Origin: an uncultured Spartobacteria bacterium
Lineage (GTDB): Bacteria > Verrucomicrobiota > Verrucomicrobiia > Chthoniobacterales > UBA6821
Direction of reading: 5' to 3'
NCBI GenBank assembly: GCA_903933015.1
Contig: CAIZIQ010000335.1
Span: 1 to 36,660, forward strand
DNA length: 36,660 nt
Shown here: positions 18,504 to 26,768 of the stretch, piece after piece
Position numbering within the stretch: the stretch's first letter is position 1
How the letters are laid out: each line of letters starts with the position of its first letter
The notes under the pieces: generated by a model
Seen by the model: the letters and a program-made list of their open reading frames with translations, nothing else
What the model was told of the DNA's origin: nothing
Databases searched by the model: none
Program-made: the position numbers and the translations under genes

Positions 18504-19289
18504 ATGAAGAAGCGTCCCGTCGTCCTGAAATTCGGCACCGGAATCCTGGCCAAGGAGGGAGGTTGCTCCCTTGACGAGGGGCAGTTCCGCCGCCTCTGCT
18601 CCGAGATCGCAGGACTTCATGCCGAGGGAATCCCCTGTATCGTCGTTTCGAGCGCAGCCGTGGCCGCAGGGGTTGATGCTTTGAAACTCCCCAAGCGTCC
18701 GACAGATCTCGCCGGAAAACAGGCTTGTGCCGCTGTTGGACAGCCTGCCCTGATGACCGCCTATGCGCGTCATTTGGCAAGACACGGATTGCGTCCCGCC
18801 CAGTTACTGCTCACTCATGACGATATTTTTGATACCGGCCGACGGCGCAATGCGAGCGTCACGCTGACCCGCCTTCTCGAGTCGCCTGGAGTCATCCCGG
18901 TCATCAACGAGAATGACTCCGTCGCAGTCGAAGAGCTCCGCTTCGGTGACAACGACCGCCTTTCCTCCGAGGTGGCCCAGTTGGTGAAGGCCCGCCTGCT
19001 GATTCTGCTGACGAGTGCCGACGGCCTGATGGCTCGTCCCTCTCCGGGGGCTTCTTCCGAGCGCCTTCCCGTCGTGAAGGATATCAAGGCTGCCTTTCGC
19101 CACGTGACGCCCGACAAGGGGGAGCACTCCACCGGCGGAATGCAGGCCAAGCTGCAGGCCGTACAATCCGCCGTGGCTGCCGGAATTGAGACCCTCATCG
19201 CGCACGGTCGGAGGAAGGGAAGCATCCTCGATGCGGTCCACGGTGAGGATGTCGGGACCCGCTTTCCCGTGAAAAAACGCTCCAAGTAA
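18504..19289 (+). CDS. proB: Glutamate 5-kinase, short form without C-terminal PUA domain
   Basis: VVLKFGTGILAKEGG...VSSAAVAAGVDAL...KQACAAVGQPALMTAYARHL...QLLLTHDDIFDTGRRRNASVTLTRLLESPGVIPVINENDSVAVEELRFGDND; only 261 aa. Confidence 0.93.
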   Translation: MKKRPVVLKFGTGILAKEGGCSLDEGQFRRLCSEIAGLHAEGIPCIVVSSAAVAAGVDALKLPKRPTDLAGKQACAAVGQPALMTAYARHLARHGLRPAQLLLTHDDIFDTGRRRNASVTLTRLLESPGVIPVINENDSVAVEELRFGDNDRLSSEVAQLVKARLLILLTSADGLMARPSPGASSERLPVVKDIKAAFRHVTPDKGEHSTGGMQAKLQAVQSAVAAGIETLIAHGRRKGSILDAVHGEDVGTRFPVKKRSK

Positions 19290-19301
19290 CGCCCTCTCCC
19301 G

Positions 19302-20177
19302 ATGAACGCAGCACTGCACGCCCCCGCCCGTATCGTGGCTATCGGACGAAACACCTTTACTGAACTCGTTCGGCAGAAGGTCTTCTACTTTCTGCTCCTT
19401 TTCGGCTTGATCGTGATCGGCAACTCCGCCTTCCTCGCGAAATTTTCTTTTCAGGAGGAGTTTCAGATGCTCAAGGATGTGGCCCTTGGGGCGATCTCGG
19501 TTTTTCTGAGTCTTCTGGCAATTCTGGCGACAGCGAACCTCCTTCCCCGTGACCTTGAGGACAGGACTATCTTCACAATTCTCTCCAAACCTGTGCCCCG
19601 CTACGAATACCTTCTGGGAAAACTCCTTGGAGTGATGATTCTGCTCACTCTTTCCACGCTTGTGATGGGTGCTCTTTTTCTGCTGGTGCTTATCATTAGG
19701 GAGCAATCCGCTCTTGCTGAAACCATGAAAGGCTTCCAGGGATCACCTCAAGATCTGAAGGTTGCGCTTGGTGAAATCAAAAAAGCCTCCTTGAGCTGGG
19801 ATCTCCTTCCAGCCATTGCACTGCTTCTCGTGAAGTCGGTACTCCTTGCCTCGCTGACTCTCCTGATTTCCACCTTTGCCACTTCGGGCATCTTCGCGAT
19901 TCTCGTGGCTGCCTGCACCTACTTTATTGGTCATCTCCAGGTGACTGCACGGGAGTACTGGATGAGCGGTATCGGCATCCATTGGTGGACCCGTATCTTC
20001 ACTGCCGTGATCGCTCTCATTTTCCCAGATCTTCAGGCATTCAACCTGACGGATGATATTGTGGCCGGAACCGTCATTCCCATGGGGCTCTTCTGGCAGA
20101 CTGTAGCACTGGGCGGAGTCTATGCCTCCGTCTACTATGCAGTCGCCTGCTTCCTTTTTCAGAACAGAGAGCTCTGA
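19302..20177 (+). CDS. ABC-2 type transporter permease
   Basis: RIVAIGRNTFTELVRQKVFYFLLLFGLIVIGNSAF...NLLPRDLEDRTIFTILSKPVPRYEYLLGKLLGV; multiple TM segments. Confidence 0.85.
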   Translation: MNAALHAPARIVAIGRNTFTELVRQKVFYFLLLFGLIVIGNSAFLAKFSFQEEFQMLKDVALGAISVFLSLLAILATANLLPRDLEDRTIFTILSKPVPRYEYLLGKLLGVMILLTLSTLVMGALFLLVLIIREQSALAETMKGFQGSPQDLKVALGEIKKASLSWDLLPAIALLLVKSVLLASLTLLISTFATSGIFAILVAACTYFIGHLQVTAREYWMSGIGIHWWTRIFTAVIALIFPDLQAFNLTDDIVAGTVIPMGLFWQTVALGGVYASVYYAVACFLFQNREL

Positions 20178-20179
20178 GT

Positions 20180-21007
20180 ATGACGGGAAGGGTATCCATC
20201 CTGAGGAGTTTGATTGCAGTCCTCCTGATTGCAGTGGTTGGGGCGCTTCTAATCCCATGGCAGGTAGAGCTCCAAAAGACGGCTCAGGCCCATCATTTTC
20301 GGACAGCAGCTCTTTCCCTCGGTCTCCGTGAGCAAATCGGGCAATCGGGGTTCCTTGCCGCGCTCAGTGGTTTCCGCGCGCCGGTGGCCGCGTTTCTCTG
20401 GATCGAGGCCCACACGGCTTGGGAAAAAACCGAGTGGGGCAGAATGGCGGGTATCTTCAATACTGTCACCACCCTCCAACCGCACACCCTTCTCTATTGG
20501 GATATTGCTGCATGGCACATGGCTTGGAATGCCAGTATCTCGGCACAGCAGGATCGCAAGCAGCCGAGTGAGGCACTGAGAGAGAGAGCCCGTCGCCAGT
20601 ATATTCAGATGGGGCGCGAGATCCTCGAGAATGGGATCAGGAACAATCCTGACAGCTACCTCCTTAATGAGCGCCTTGGTATTCTCCTACGTGATAAGGT
20701 TGGGGATCATTCCGCATCAGCCGATGCCTTTGCCACGGCTGCATCCTTCGCCGATGCCCCGGCCTATATCCACCGCTTTGCTGCCTACGAGATGGCGAAG
20801 GTGCCAGGGAGGGAGCATGAAGCCTATGATCTCCTTCTCTCGCTTTACCGGGAAGGGGAGAAGCAGCGGATGCCGGCACTTCTCTCGAAGATCCGGGAAC
20901 TGGAAGTGAAGCTCGATATTCCCCGCGAACAGCGTATTCCAGGACCCTCTTTCAGAACTCCAAACTCTGTGGATCAAAGCAATCCCACCATACGACCCCG
21001 TAACTGA
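20180..21007 (+). CDS. Membrane-anchored TPR-like hypothetical protein
   Basis: N-terminal TM (LRSLIAVLLIAVVGALLIPW), GFRAPVAAFLWIEAHTAWEKTEW motif, helical repeats; tightly spaced with the permease (2 nt gap). Confidence 0.7.
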   Translation: MTGRVSILRSLIAVLLIAVVGALLIPWQVELQKTAQAHHFRTAALSLGLREQIGQSGFLAALSGFRAPVAAFLWIEAHTAWEKTEWGRMAGIFNTVTTLQPHTLLYWDIAAWHMAWNASISAQQDRKQPSEALRERARRQYIQMGREILENGIRNNPDSYLLNERLGILLRDKVGDHSASADAFATAASFADAPAYIHRFAAYEMAKVPGREHEAYDLLLSLYREGEKQRMPALLSKIRELEVKLDIPREQRIPGPSFRTPNSVDQSNPTIRPRN

Positions 21008-21738
21008 TGCGCTGCGCGATTCTGGGAGATATTCATGGCAACCTTCAGGCCCTCGAAGCCGTTATCGCGGATGCGAGGGAGTATGGTTGCGTCGAATTTT
21101 ACTGTCTCGGGGATGTGGTCGGTTACAACGCAAATCCCTCAGAATGCGTCGATATCGTAAGGAATCTCCCCGGCATCTGCGTCATGGGAAATCATGACGA
21201 GGCGGCGGCAGGTTCCAGACCACTCTCCGGATTCAGCACCGATGCCGCAATTTCCATGGAATGGACACGAGAGCAGCTTGATAGTGAGCAGAAAGAATGG
21301 TTAGGAGCTCTTCGTCTGCAGCGGCAGATCCGGAAATTCACCTTCGTCCATGCCACTCTCGACTCCCCTTCTTCCTGGGGATATATCCGCACCCTCCACG
21401 AGGCGGAGATGAGCATTGCACTCCAGAGTACTCCTCTCTGCTTCATCGGACATACCCATGTGCCGCGTGCTTTCGGCAAGGGAGTCGGTGAGATCCAGCT
21501 TTTTGACGAGACAAACGAGGGAGTCCACCTTCCCCAAGATGGGAAAATCCTTATCAATGCAGGATCGGTCGGTCAGTCTCGCGATGGCGACTGGCGTGCT
21601 GCCTACCTGATCCATGACGAGGCGAGCGAGGGGCTCTGGCTTCGTCGTATCGAATATGATGTCGAGGGTGCAGCCCAGGCCGTGCTTGCTGCAGGCCTTC
21701 CTGAGAAATTGGCAACCCGCCTCCGGACCGGATCATGA
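21007..21738 (+). CDS. Metallophosphoesterase
   Basis: MRCAILGDIHGNLQALEAVI...CLGDVVGYNANPSECVDIVR...VMGNHDEAA...FVHATLDSP...FIGHTHVP...INAGSVGQSRDGDWRAAY. Confidence 0.93.
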   Translation: MRCAILGDIHGNLQALEAVIADAREYGCVEFYCLGDVVGYNANPSECVDIVRNLPGICVMGNHDEAAAGSRPLSGFSTDAAISMEWTREQLDSEQKEWLGALRLQRQIRKFTFVHATLDSPSSWGYIRTLHEAEMSIALQSTPLCFIGHTHVPRAFGKGVGEIQLFDETNEGVHLPQDGKILINAGSVGQSRDGDWRAAYLIHDEASEGLWLRRIEYDVEGAAQAVLAAGLPEKLATRLRTGS

Positions 21739-22706
21739 GCTTTCCAAAGCGCATCCTGCTCGTGAAACCGAGTTCCCTCGGCGACGTGATCCATGCCCTG
21801 CCAGTTGTCTCTGAAATTCATCGTCACCATCCCGGTACTGAGATCCGCTGGCTTATCCATCCCTCCTGGCGTTCGCTTGTGGAGGGACATCCGGGTGTTT
21901 CCGGAACGATCCTCTTCCCACGCGACAAATTTCGGGGCCCATCAGGTTGGCTCCGATCCGTTGCTTGGCTTCGAACTCTCCGCGACTGGAAGCCCGATCT
22001 GGGAATCGATCTTCAGGGGCTCCTCCGCAGTGCGCTATTTTCTCGCATTTCCGGAGCGGAATGCGTCATCGGTCTTTCCGATGCGAGAGAGGGGGCCTCA
22101 TTGCTTCATGGCAGGAAGGCGAAAGTTGATCCGCAGGCGCATGCGGTCACTCGATACCTCTCCGTTTTGAGGGTTCTGGGTATTCTGCAGCCCGATCGCC
22201 CCGAGTTTTTGCTGCCCCCAGGGAGGCTTCCTGAGGGATTTGATCCCTCGACTCCCTACCTGGTGATCCACCCCTACGCACGGGGCAAAGGAAAAAGCCT
22301 CACGCCTGATCAGATCCGCGCGTTTGTCCGTGGTGCCGGGGATGTACGCGTCATCATCGTCGGCCGGGGTGAGGGGACCGGTAATCTACCCGCAACGGCC
22401 GAGGATTGGAGCAACAAGACCGACCTGCTGGAGCTCACCGGCATCCTGCGAAATGCCTCCTTCATTGTCAGTTCCGACAGTGGTCCGATGCATCTCGCTA
22501 CGGCATTGCAGCCCTCCCGGACCCTGGCCATTCACCTCTGGAGCGATCCGCTCAAGGTCGGTCCGTACTTCCCCGAGTCCTGGGTCTGGAAAAACGGGTG
22601 CATCTCACGTGTCTCTGAACTTGAGAAATCGTGCCGAGTCGAAGGCCGGACGCCCACGGAGGGGGAAATGGAGTCGCTGGGACGCCTCGCTGCCGAAAAA
22701 GTATGA
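21735..22706 (+). CDS. Glycosyltransferase family 9 (heptosyltransferase-like)
   Basis: KRILLVKPSSLGDVIHALPVVSEIHRHHPGTEIRWLIHPSW...LGIDLQGLLRSALFSRISGA...ILRNASFIVSSDSGPMHLATAL. Confidence 0.93.
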   Translation: MSFPKRILLVKPSSLGDVIHALPVVSEIHRHHPGTEIRWLIHPSWRSLVEGHPGVSGTILFPRDKFRGPSGWLRSVAWLRTLRDWKPDLGIDLQGLLRSALFSRISGAECVIGLSDAREGASLLHGRKAKVDPQAHAVTRYLSVLRVLGILQPDRPEFLLPPGRLPEGFDPSTPYLVIHPYARGKGKSLTPDQIRAFVRGAGDVRVIIVGRGEGTGNLPATAEDWSNKTDLLELTGILRNASFIVSSDSGPMHLATALQPSRTLAIHLWSDPLKVGPYFPESWVWKNGCISRVSELEKSCRVEGRTPTEGEMESLGRLAAEKV

Positions 22707-22810
22707 AGCCAGAAGGACAAATGATGAAAGGGTGATAGACGATTGCCGTTTGAATGGGACATCGGGTTATTCTTCATACTTCATTCCTCTTCCTTCATAA
22801 TTCCCATTTC
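22699..22810. repeat. Heptamer-periodic intergenic element with inverted arms, GT9-thiH gap (element D)
   Basis: Right arm ATTCTTC ATACTTC ATTCCTC TTCCTTC ATAATTC CCATTTC then ATG (22769-22810). Perfect 10-bp inverted repeat AAGTATGAAG (22699-22708) / CTTCATACTT (22772-22781). Confidence 0.7.
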
Positions 22811-23926
22811 ATGGTTTTTTCCAACCTCATCGACTCTCAACTGGCATCGCCCTCTCCCGGGTTGCAGGCATTCCGTCGTCTACTTGAGCCGTGCGGTGTC
22901 GTGGAGTTGGAGAATCGAGCCCAGAGGTCCTCAGCACTAACCCGCCGTCATTTTGGCCGGACGATGCGACTCTTCGCTCCCCTCTACCTCTCCAACGAGT
23001 GCGTCAATAACTGCGCCTACTGCGGATTCTCCCGCGACAACGCCATCGTGCGTGTCACTCTGGAGATTGAGCAGGTTGCGACCGAGGCACGCCATCTCGT
23101 GGCAGAGGGATTCCGGAATATCCTGCTTGTCGCAGGAGAGCATCCTAAATTCGTTTCAGGAGACTATCTTCAGCGCTGTATCACGCGTCTGAAGCGCGAG
23201 GTCCCGAGTATCTCACTGGAGGTAGCCCCGATGGAAACATCCGACTATCTTCCTCTGGTGGCTGCAGGTTCCGATGGACTCGTCGTCTATCAGGAGACCT
23301 ACGACCGGGAGGTCTACCGTGAGCTTCACACCGCAGGTCCGAAAAAAGACTACGACTGGCGTCTTGATACCCCGGAGAGGGCCCATGAGGCAGGATTCAG
23401 GAGGATTGGGATAGGCGTTCTGTTCGGTCTCTCCGATTGGCGTGGAGAGGCCACGGCATTAGCAGCCCATCTCTTCCACCTCCAGCGCGTCTGCTGGACT
23501 TCCCAGCTTACGGTTAGTATGCCGCGCCTACGGCCTGCGGCTGGAGAATTTCAGCCGCGATTTCCATTTGATGACCGCGATTTCACCCAACTCCTGTGCG
23601 CTCTTCGGATCACCTTTCCGCAGATTGGAATCGTGCTCAGCACGCGTGAACCAGCTCCGCTCCGTGATGCTCTGGCGCCGCTTGGGTTCACGATGATGAG
23701 CGCGGGCAGCCATACCGAACCGGGAGGCTACACCGGGCAGGGATCCGATCAACTCCATCAGACCGTGAGGGGTCGCAAGTTGGAGAGCACCTGCAGCGCA
23801 ACTTCCGCCACAGAGCAGTTTGCAATCAGCGATGAACGCTCCTCCTCCGAGATTGCCGGAATGCTTCATACACGTGGTCTCGAGCCCGTCTGGAAGGACT
23901 GGGATGCAGCGATTCTCTCACCATGA
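22811..23926 (+). CDS. thiH: 2-iminoacetate synthase-like radical SAM protein (ThiH)
   Basis: RLFAPLYLSNECVNNCAYCGFSRDNAIVR (CxxxCxxC radical SAM motif), GFRNILLVAGEHPKFVSGDYL, VYQETYDREVYRELHTAGPKKDYDWRLDTPERAHEAGFRRIGIGVLFGLSDWR, MMSAGSHTEPGGYTG. Start taken as the ATG after the repeat array rather than the ORF start at 22754. Confidence 0.9.
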   Translation: MVFSNLIDSQLASPSPGLQAFRRLLEPCGVVELENRAQRSSALTRRHFGRTMRLFAPLYLSNECVNNCAYCGFSRDNAIVRVTLEIEQVATEARHLVAEGFRNILLVAGEHPKFVSGDYLQRCITRLKREVPSISLEVAPMETSDYLPLVAAGSDGLVVYQETYDREVYRELHTAGPKKDYDWRLDTPERAHEAGFRRIGIGVLFGLSDWRGEATALAAHLFHLQRVCWTSQLTVSMPRLRPAAGEFQPRFPFDDRDFTQLLCALRITFPQIGIVLSTREPAPLRDALAPLGFTMMSAGSHTEPGGYTGQGSDQLHQTVRGRKLESTCSATSATEQFAISDERSSSEIAGMLHTRGLEPVWKDWDAAILSP

Positions 23927-24123
23927 TGAAGCTTTTTATCAACGGGGAGGAGAAGTCGGTCGCCTCCGAGAGGCTTGGCCCGCTTTTTTCCGAGCTGGGT
24001 CTTCCTGCGGCCCTGCTGCTTGTGGAGCATAATGGTCAGGCGCTTCACCGCTCCGAGTGGCCTGCGATCAAGCTCGCCGAGGGGGATCGTCTCGAACTCC
24101 TCTCAGTAGCCGCCGGAGGCTGA
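23923..24123 (+). CDS. thiS: Sulfur carrier protein ThiS
   Basis: MMKLFINGEEKSVASERLGPLFSELGL...VEHNGQALHRSEWPAIKLAEGDRLELLSVAAGG; ubiquitin-like fold pattern ending in diglycine; 4-nt overlap with thiH. Confidence 0.9.
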   Translation: MMKLFINGEEKSVASERLGPLFSELGLPAALLLVEHNGQALHRSEWPAIKLAEGDRLELLSVAAGG

Positions 24124-24226
24124 GAAAATGAATGAGGTTAGAATGATGAGCCATGAAAATGGTGAGAACATATAGGCATAGCAGTCATTTGTTGGCTCAT
24201 AATTCAACACTCGTCACTTGATTGAC
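24124..24226. repeat. Heptamer-periodic intergenic element with inverted arms, thiS-U32 gap (element E)
   Basis: Left arm ATGAGGT TAGAATG ATGAGCC ATGAAAA TGGTGAG (24132-24166). Right arm TTGGCTC ATAATTC AACACTC GTCACTT GATTGAC then ATG. Perfect 8-bp inverted repeat ATGAGCCA (24146-24153) / TGGCTCAT (24193-24200). Confidence 0.55.
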
Positions 24227-26674
24227 ATGCCGCCTTCTCCCGAGTTACTTGCCCCCGCCGGGGGGTGGGATTGTCTTAAGGCTGCTGTGGCCAACGGCGC
24301 CGATGCTGTTTTCTTTGGTCTGCCCCGATTCAATGCCCGCATCCGTGCGGACAACTTCACCGAAGAAGAGCTTCCCGAGGTAACGGCTTTCTGCCACCGC
24401 CATGGGGTGAAGGCTTATGTCACCCTCAACACCCTCGTCTTCACTAGTGAACTCGATGACGTCGCGGAGTATCTTCGCCTGCTCAATCACTGTGGCGTTG
24501 ATGCTCTGATCGTTCAGGATATCGGGCTTGTCCGACTTGCGGCTGCGATTGTCCCGGAGCTTCCTATTCATGCCTCCACCCAGATGACCCTTACCTCCCC
24601 CGAGGGAGTCGAGGTGGCACGGGGACTTGGGATTACCCGTTCTGTACTGGCAAGGGAACTTTCCCTGAGGGAACTGAAGAGATTCGATGCCGCCCGCATG
24701 CCGCTCGAGGTCTTTGTCCATGGCGCCCTCTGTGTCGCCTACTCCGGGCAGTGCCTCACCAGCGAGTCACTGGGCCAGCGCAGTGCCAACCGCGGCGAAT
24801 GCGCTCAGGCCTGCCGGATGCCCTATGAGTTGGTTGTGGACGGAGACATGCACGACCTTGGTGACCGCCGCTACCTCCTCTCCCCGCAGGATCTGGCCGC
24901 CGTAAACGACATCCCGCAGTTGATCACAAACGGCGTTTCGAGTTTCAAGATCGAGGGGCGTCTGAAATCCCCTGAATACGTCGCAGCAGTCTGCCAGGTC
25001 TACCGCAAGGCGATCGATGCCGCCTTGGCAGGGATTCCGCACGAGGAGAGTACCGAGGATCGGTATCAGCTTGAGATGACCTTTTCCAGGGGGCTCTACT
25101 CCGGGTGGATGCACGGGGTGAACCATCAGGAACTCGTTCATGCCCGTTTCGGGAAAAAGAGGGGTCCCTTTGTCGGCACCATCGCGTTGCTTGGTCCCGA
25201 CTTTGTTGCCTTTGATGCACAGGTTCCTATCAAGCCGGGCGACGGAATTGTCTTTGATACGGGAAGCGACACTGATCAAGAGCAGGGGGGGCGCATCTAC
25301 GAAATCCGTCAGAACCGCCACTACTTCCGCCACGGCCACCTCGACACCTCGCGTCTGAAGGTCGGTGACCGCATCTGGAAAACCGACGACCCCGAACTCG
25401 ACAAGCGCCTTCGGCAATCCTATGGCGGCCGCATCGAGCCAAGGCATCTGCGTCCTTTCGATGTTGTGGTGACCGGACGTGCCGGGGAACCGCTCGTTCT
25501 CGAATCCTCCGGCATCGGCATCCGCTCCCTTCTTCCCCTGGAGGCCGCGCGGAACGCTCCCCTCACCGAGGAGAAACTCCGCGCCCAGCTTGAGAAAACG
25601 GGTGAAACCGGAATGAAACTACACGCCCTAACACTTCAGCTTGAGGGTGACGTGATCTTGCCACTCAGCGAGATCAACCGGATGCGTCGCGAACTTCTGG
25701 AAAAACTCCTGATTGCCGCAGAACTTCCCCGCCCTGACCATCCCGGCACCTGGAGGGAACTCTTTGAGCGTACAGCCCCTCAAATGTTGCCCATCATCGA
25801 TATTGGGGATCCAGTTCTCCGGGTGCTCTGCCGTTCCATGGAGCAGATTGAGGCCGCCCTTGATGCTGGTATCTCTGAACTCTATGCCGACTTTGAGGAT
25901 ATCCGCCGGTACAAGGATGCCGTTGCTTTGATCAGAACCCATCCATCGAATCGATCCGCCCGCATCCTGCTGGCCACACCGAGAATCCAGAAAGCCGCCG
26001 AGGAGGGCTTCTTCAAACTTATCGCCAATGCCGAACCCGATGGTGTCCTCATCCGCAACCTCGGAGCCATCTCCCACTTTCAGGGGAGCGGCTTGAAAAC
26101 CGTCGGTGATTTTTCCCTGAATGTGGCCAATCCCCTCACTGCACAGTTCTTCATGGCAGGGAATGGGGGGAGGGGCCTCGAACGTGTCACCATCAGCTAT
26201 GACCTGAATGTATCCCAAGTGCTCGATCTCCTGAAGACCGCTCCTCCCGAGTGGTTCGAGCTCACTCTTCACCAGCACATGCCGATGTTTCACATGGAGC
26301 ATTGCGTTTTTGCCGCATTCCTTTCCAAGGGAAAGGACTACACGGACTGCGGCCGTCCCTGTGAGGCACACCGTGTTCACCTAAGGGATCGTGTTGGGAT
26401 GAAGCACCCTCTCCGGGCTGATGTTGGATGCCGCAATACCCTCTTCAATGCCGTTGCCCAGACGGGTGCCGGTTATTTTTCCGAACTCCGCGCCGCGGGC
26501 CTGCGGAACTTCCGTGTCGAGCTTCTCGAGGAATCGGCCGGGGAAACCACGGCCATTCTCCATGCCTACTCTAGTCTTCTCAGCGGGGAGACCGAGGGGG
26601 TGGATCTCTGGCGTAGCCTCCGTGCGCGCTCTCAGCTGGGTGTCACAACGGGAACATTAGAGGAGAGAGGATAG
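24227..26674 (+). CDS. U32 family peptidase / RlhA-like protein
   Basis: PELLAPAGGWDCLKAAVANGADAVFFGL...VFVHGALCVAYSGQCLTSESLGQRSANRGECAQACRMPYEL...FKIEGRLKSPEYVAAVCQVYRKAID. The ORF track uses an upstream TTG at 24218; the ATG at 24227 is equally plausible. Confidence 0.92.
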   Translation: MPPSPELLAPAGGWDCLKAAVANGADAVFFGLPRFNARIRADNFTEEELPEVTAFCHRHGVKAYVTLNTLVFTSELDDVAEYLRLLNHCGVDALIVQDIGLVRLAAAIVPELPIHASTQMTLTSPEGVEVARGLGITRSVLARELSLRELKRFDAARMPLEVFVHGALCVAYSGQCLTSESLGQRSANRGECAQACRMPYELVVDGDMHDLGDRRYLLSPQDLAAVNDIPQLITNGVSSFKIEGRLKSPEYVAAVCQVYRKAIDAALAGIPHEESTEDRYQLEMTFSRGLYSGWMHGVNHQELVHARFGKKRGPFVGTIALLGPDFVAFDAQVPIKPGDGIVFDTGSDTDQEQGGRIYEIRQNRHYFRHGHLDTSRLKVGDRIWKTDDPELDKRLRQSYGGRIEPRHLRPFDVVVTGRAGEPLVLESSGIGIRSLLPLEAARNAPLTEEKLRAQLEKTGETGMKLHALTLQLEGDVILPLSEINRMRRELLEKLLIAAELPRPDHPGTWRELFERTAPQMLPIIDIGDPVLRVLCRSMEQIEAALDAGISELYADFEDIRRYKDAVALIRTHPSNRSARILLATPRIQKAAEEGFFKLIANAEPDGVLIRNLGAISHFQGSGLKTVGDFSLNVANPLTAQFFMAGNGGRGLERVTISYDLNVSQVLDLLKTAPPEWFELTLHQHMPMFHMEHCVFAAFLSKGKDYTDCGRPCEAHRVHLRDRVGMKHPLRADVGCRNTLFNAVAQTGAGYFSELRAAGLRNFRVELLEESAGETTAILHAYSSLLSGETEGVDLWRSLRARSQLGVTTGTLEERG

Positions 26675-26768
26675 GAAAAGTGGAAGTGAGAGTTGAAAGG
26701 TGTATCCGTGCCGTTGGACTACCACCTTTTCTTGAGTTCCAGATGAATCCCTTTAGCCTTTCTCCCTT
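26675..26768. repeat. Heptamer-periodic intergenic element with inverted arms, U32-proS gap (element C)
   Basis: Left arm GGAAAAGTGGAAGTGAGAGTTGAAAGGTG (reverse complement CACCTTTCAACTCTCACTTCCACTTTTCC, same motif family as element A). Right pyrimidine-rich tract runs to the proS ATG. 7-bp inverted repeat AAAGGTG (26696-26702) / CACCTTT (26723-26729). Confidence 0.5.
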
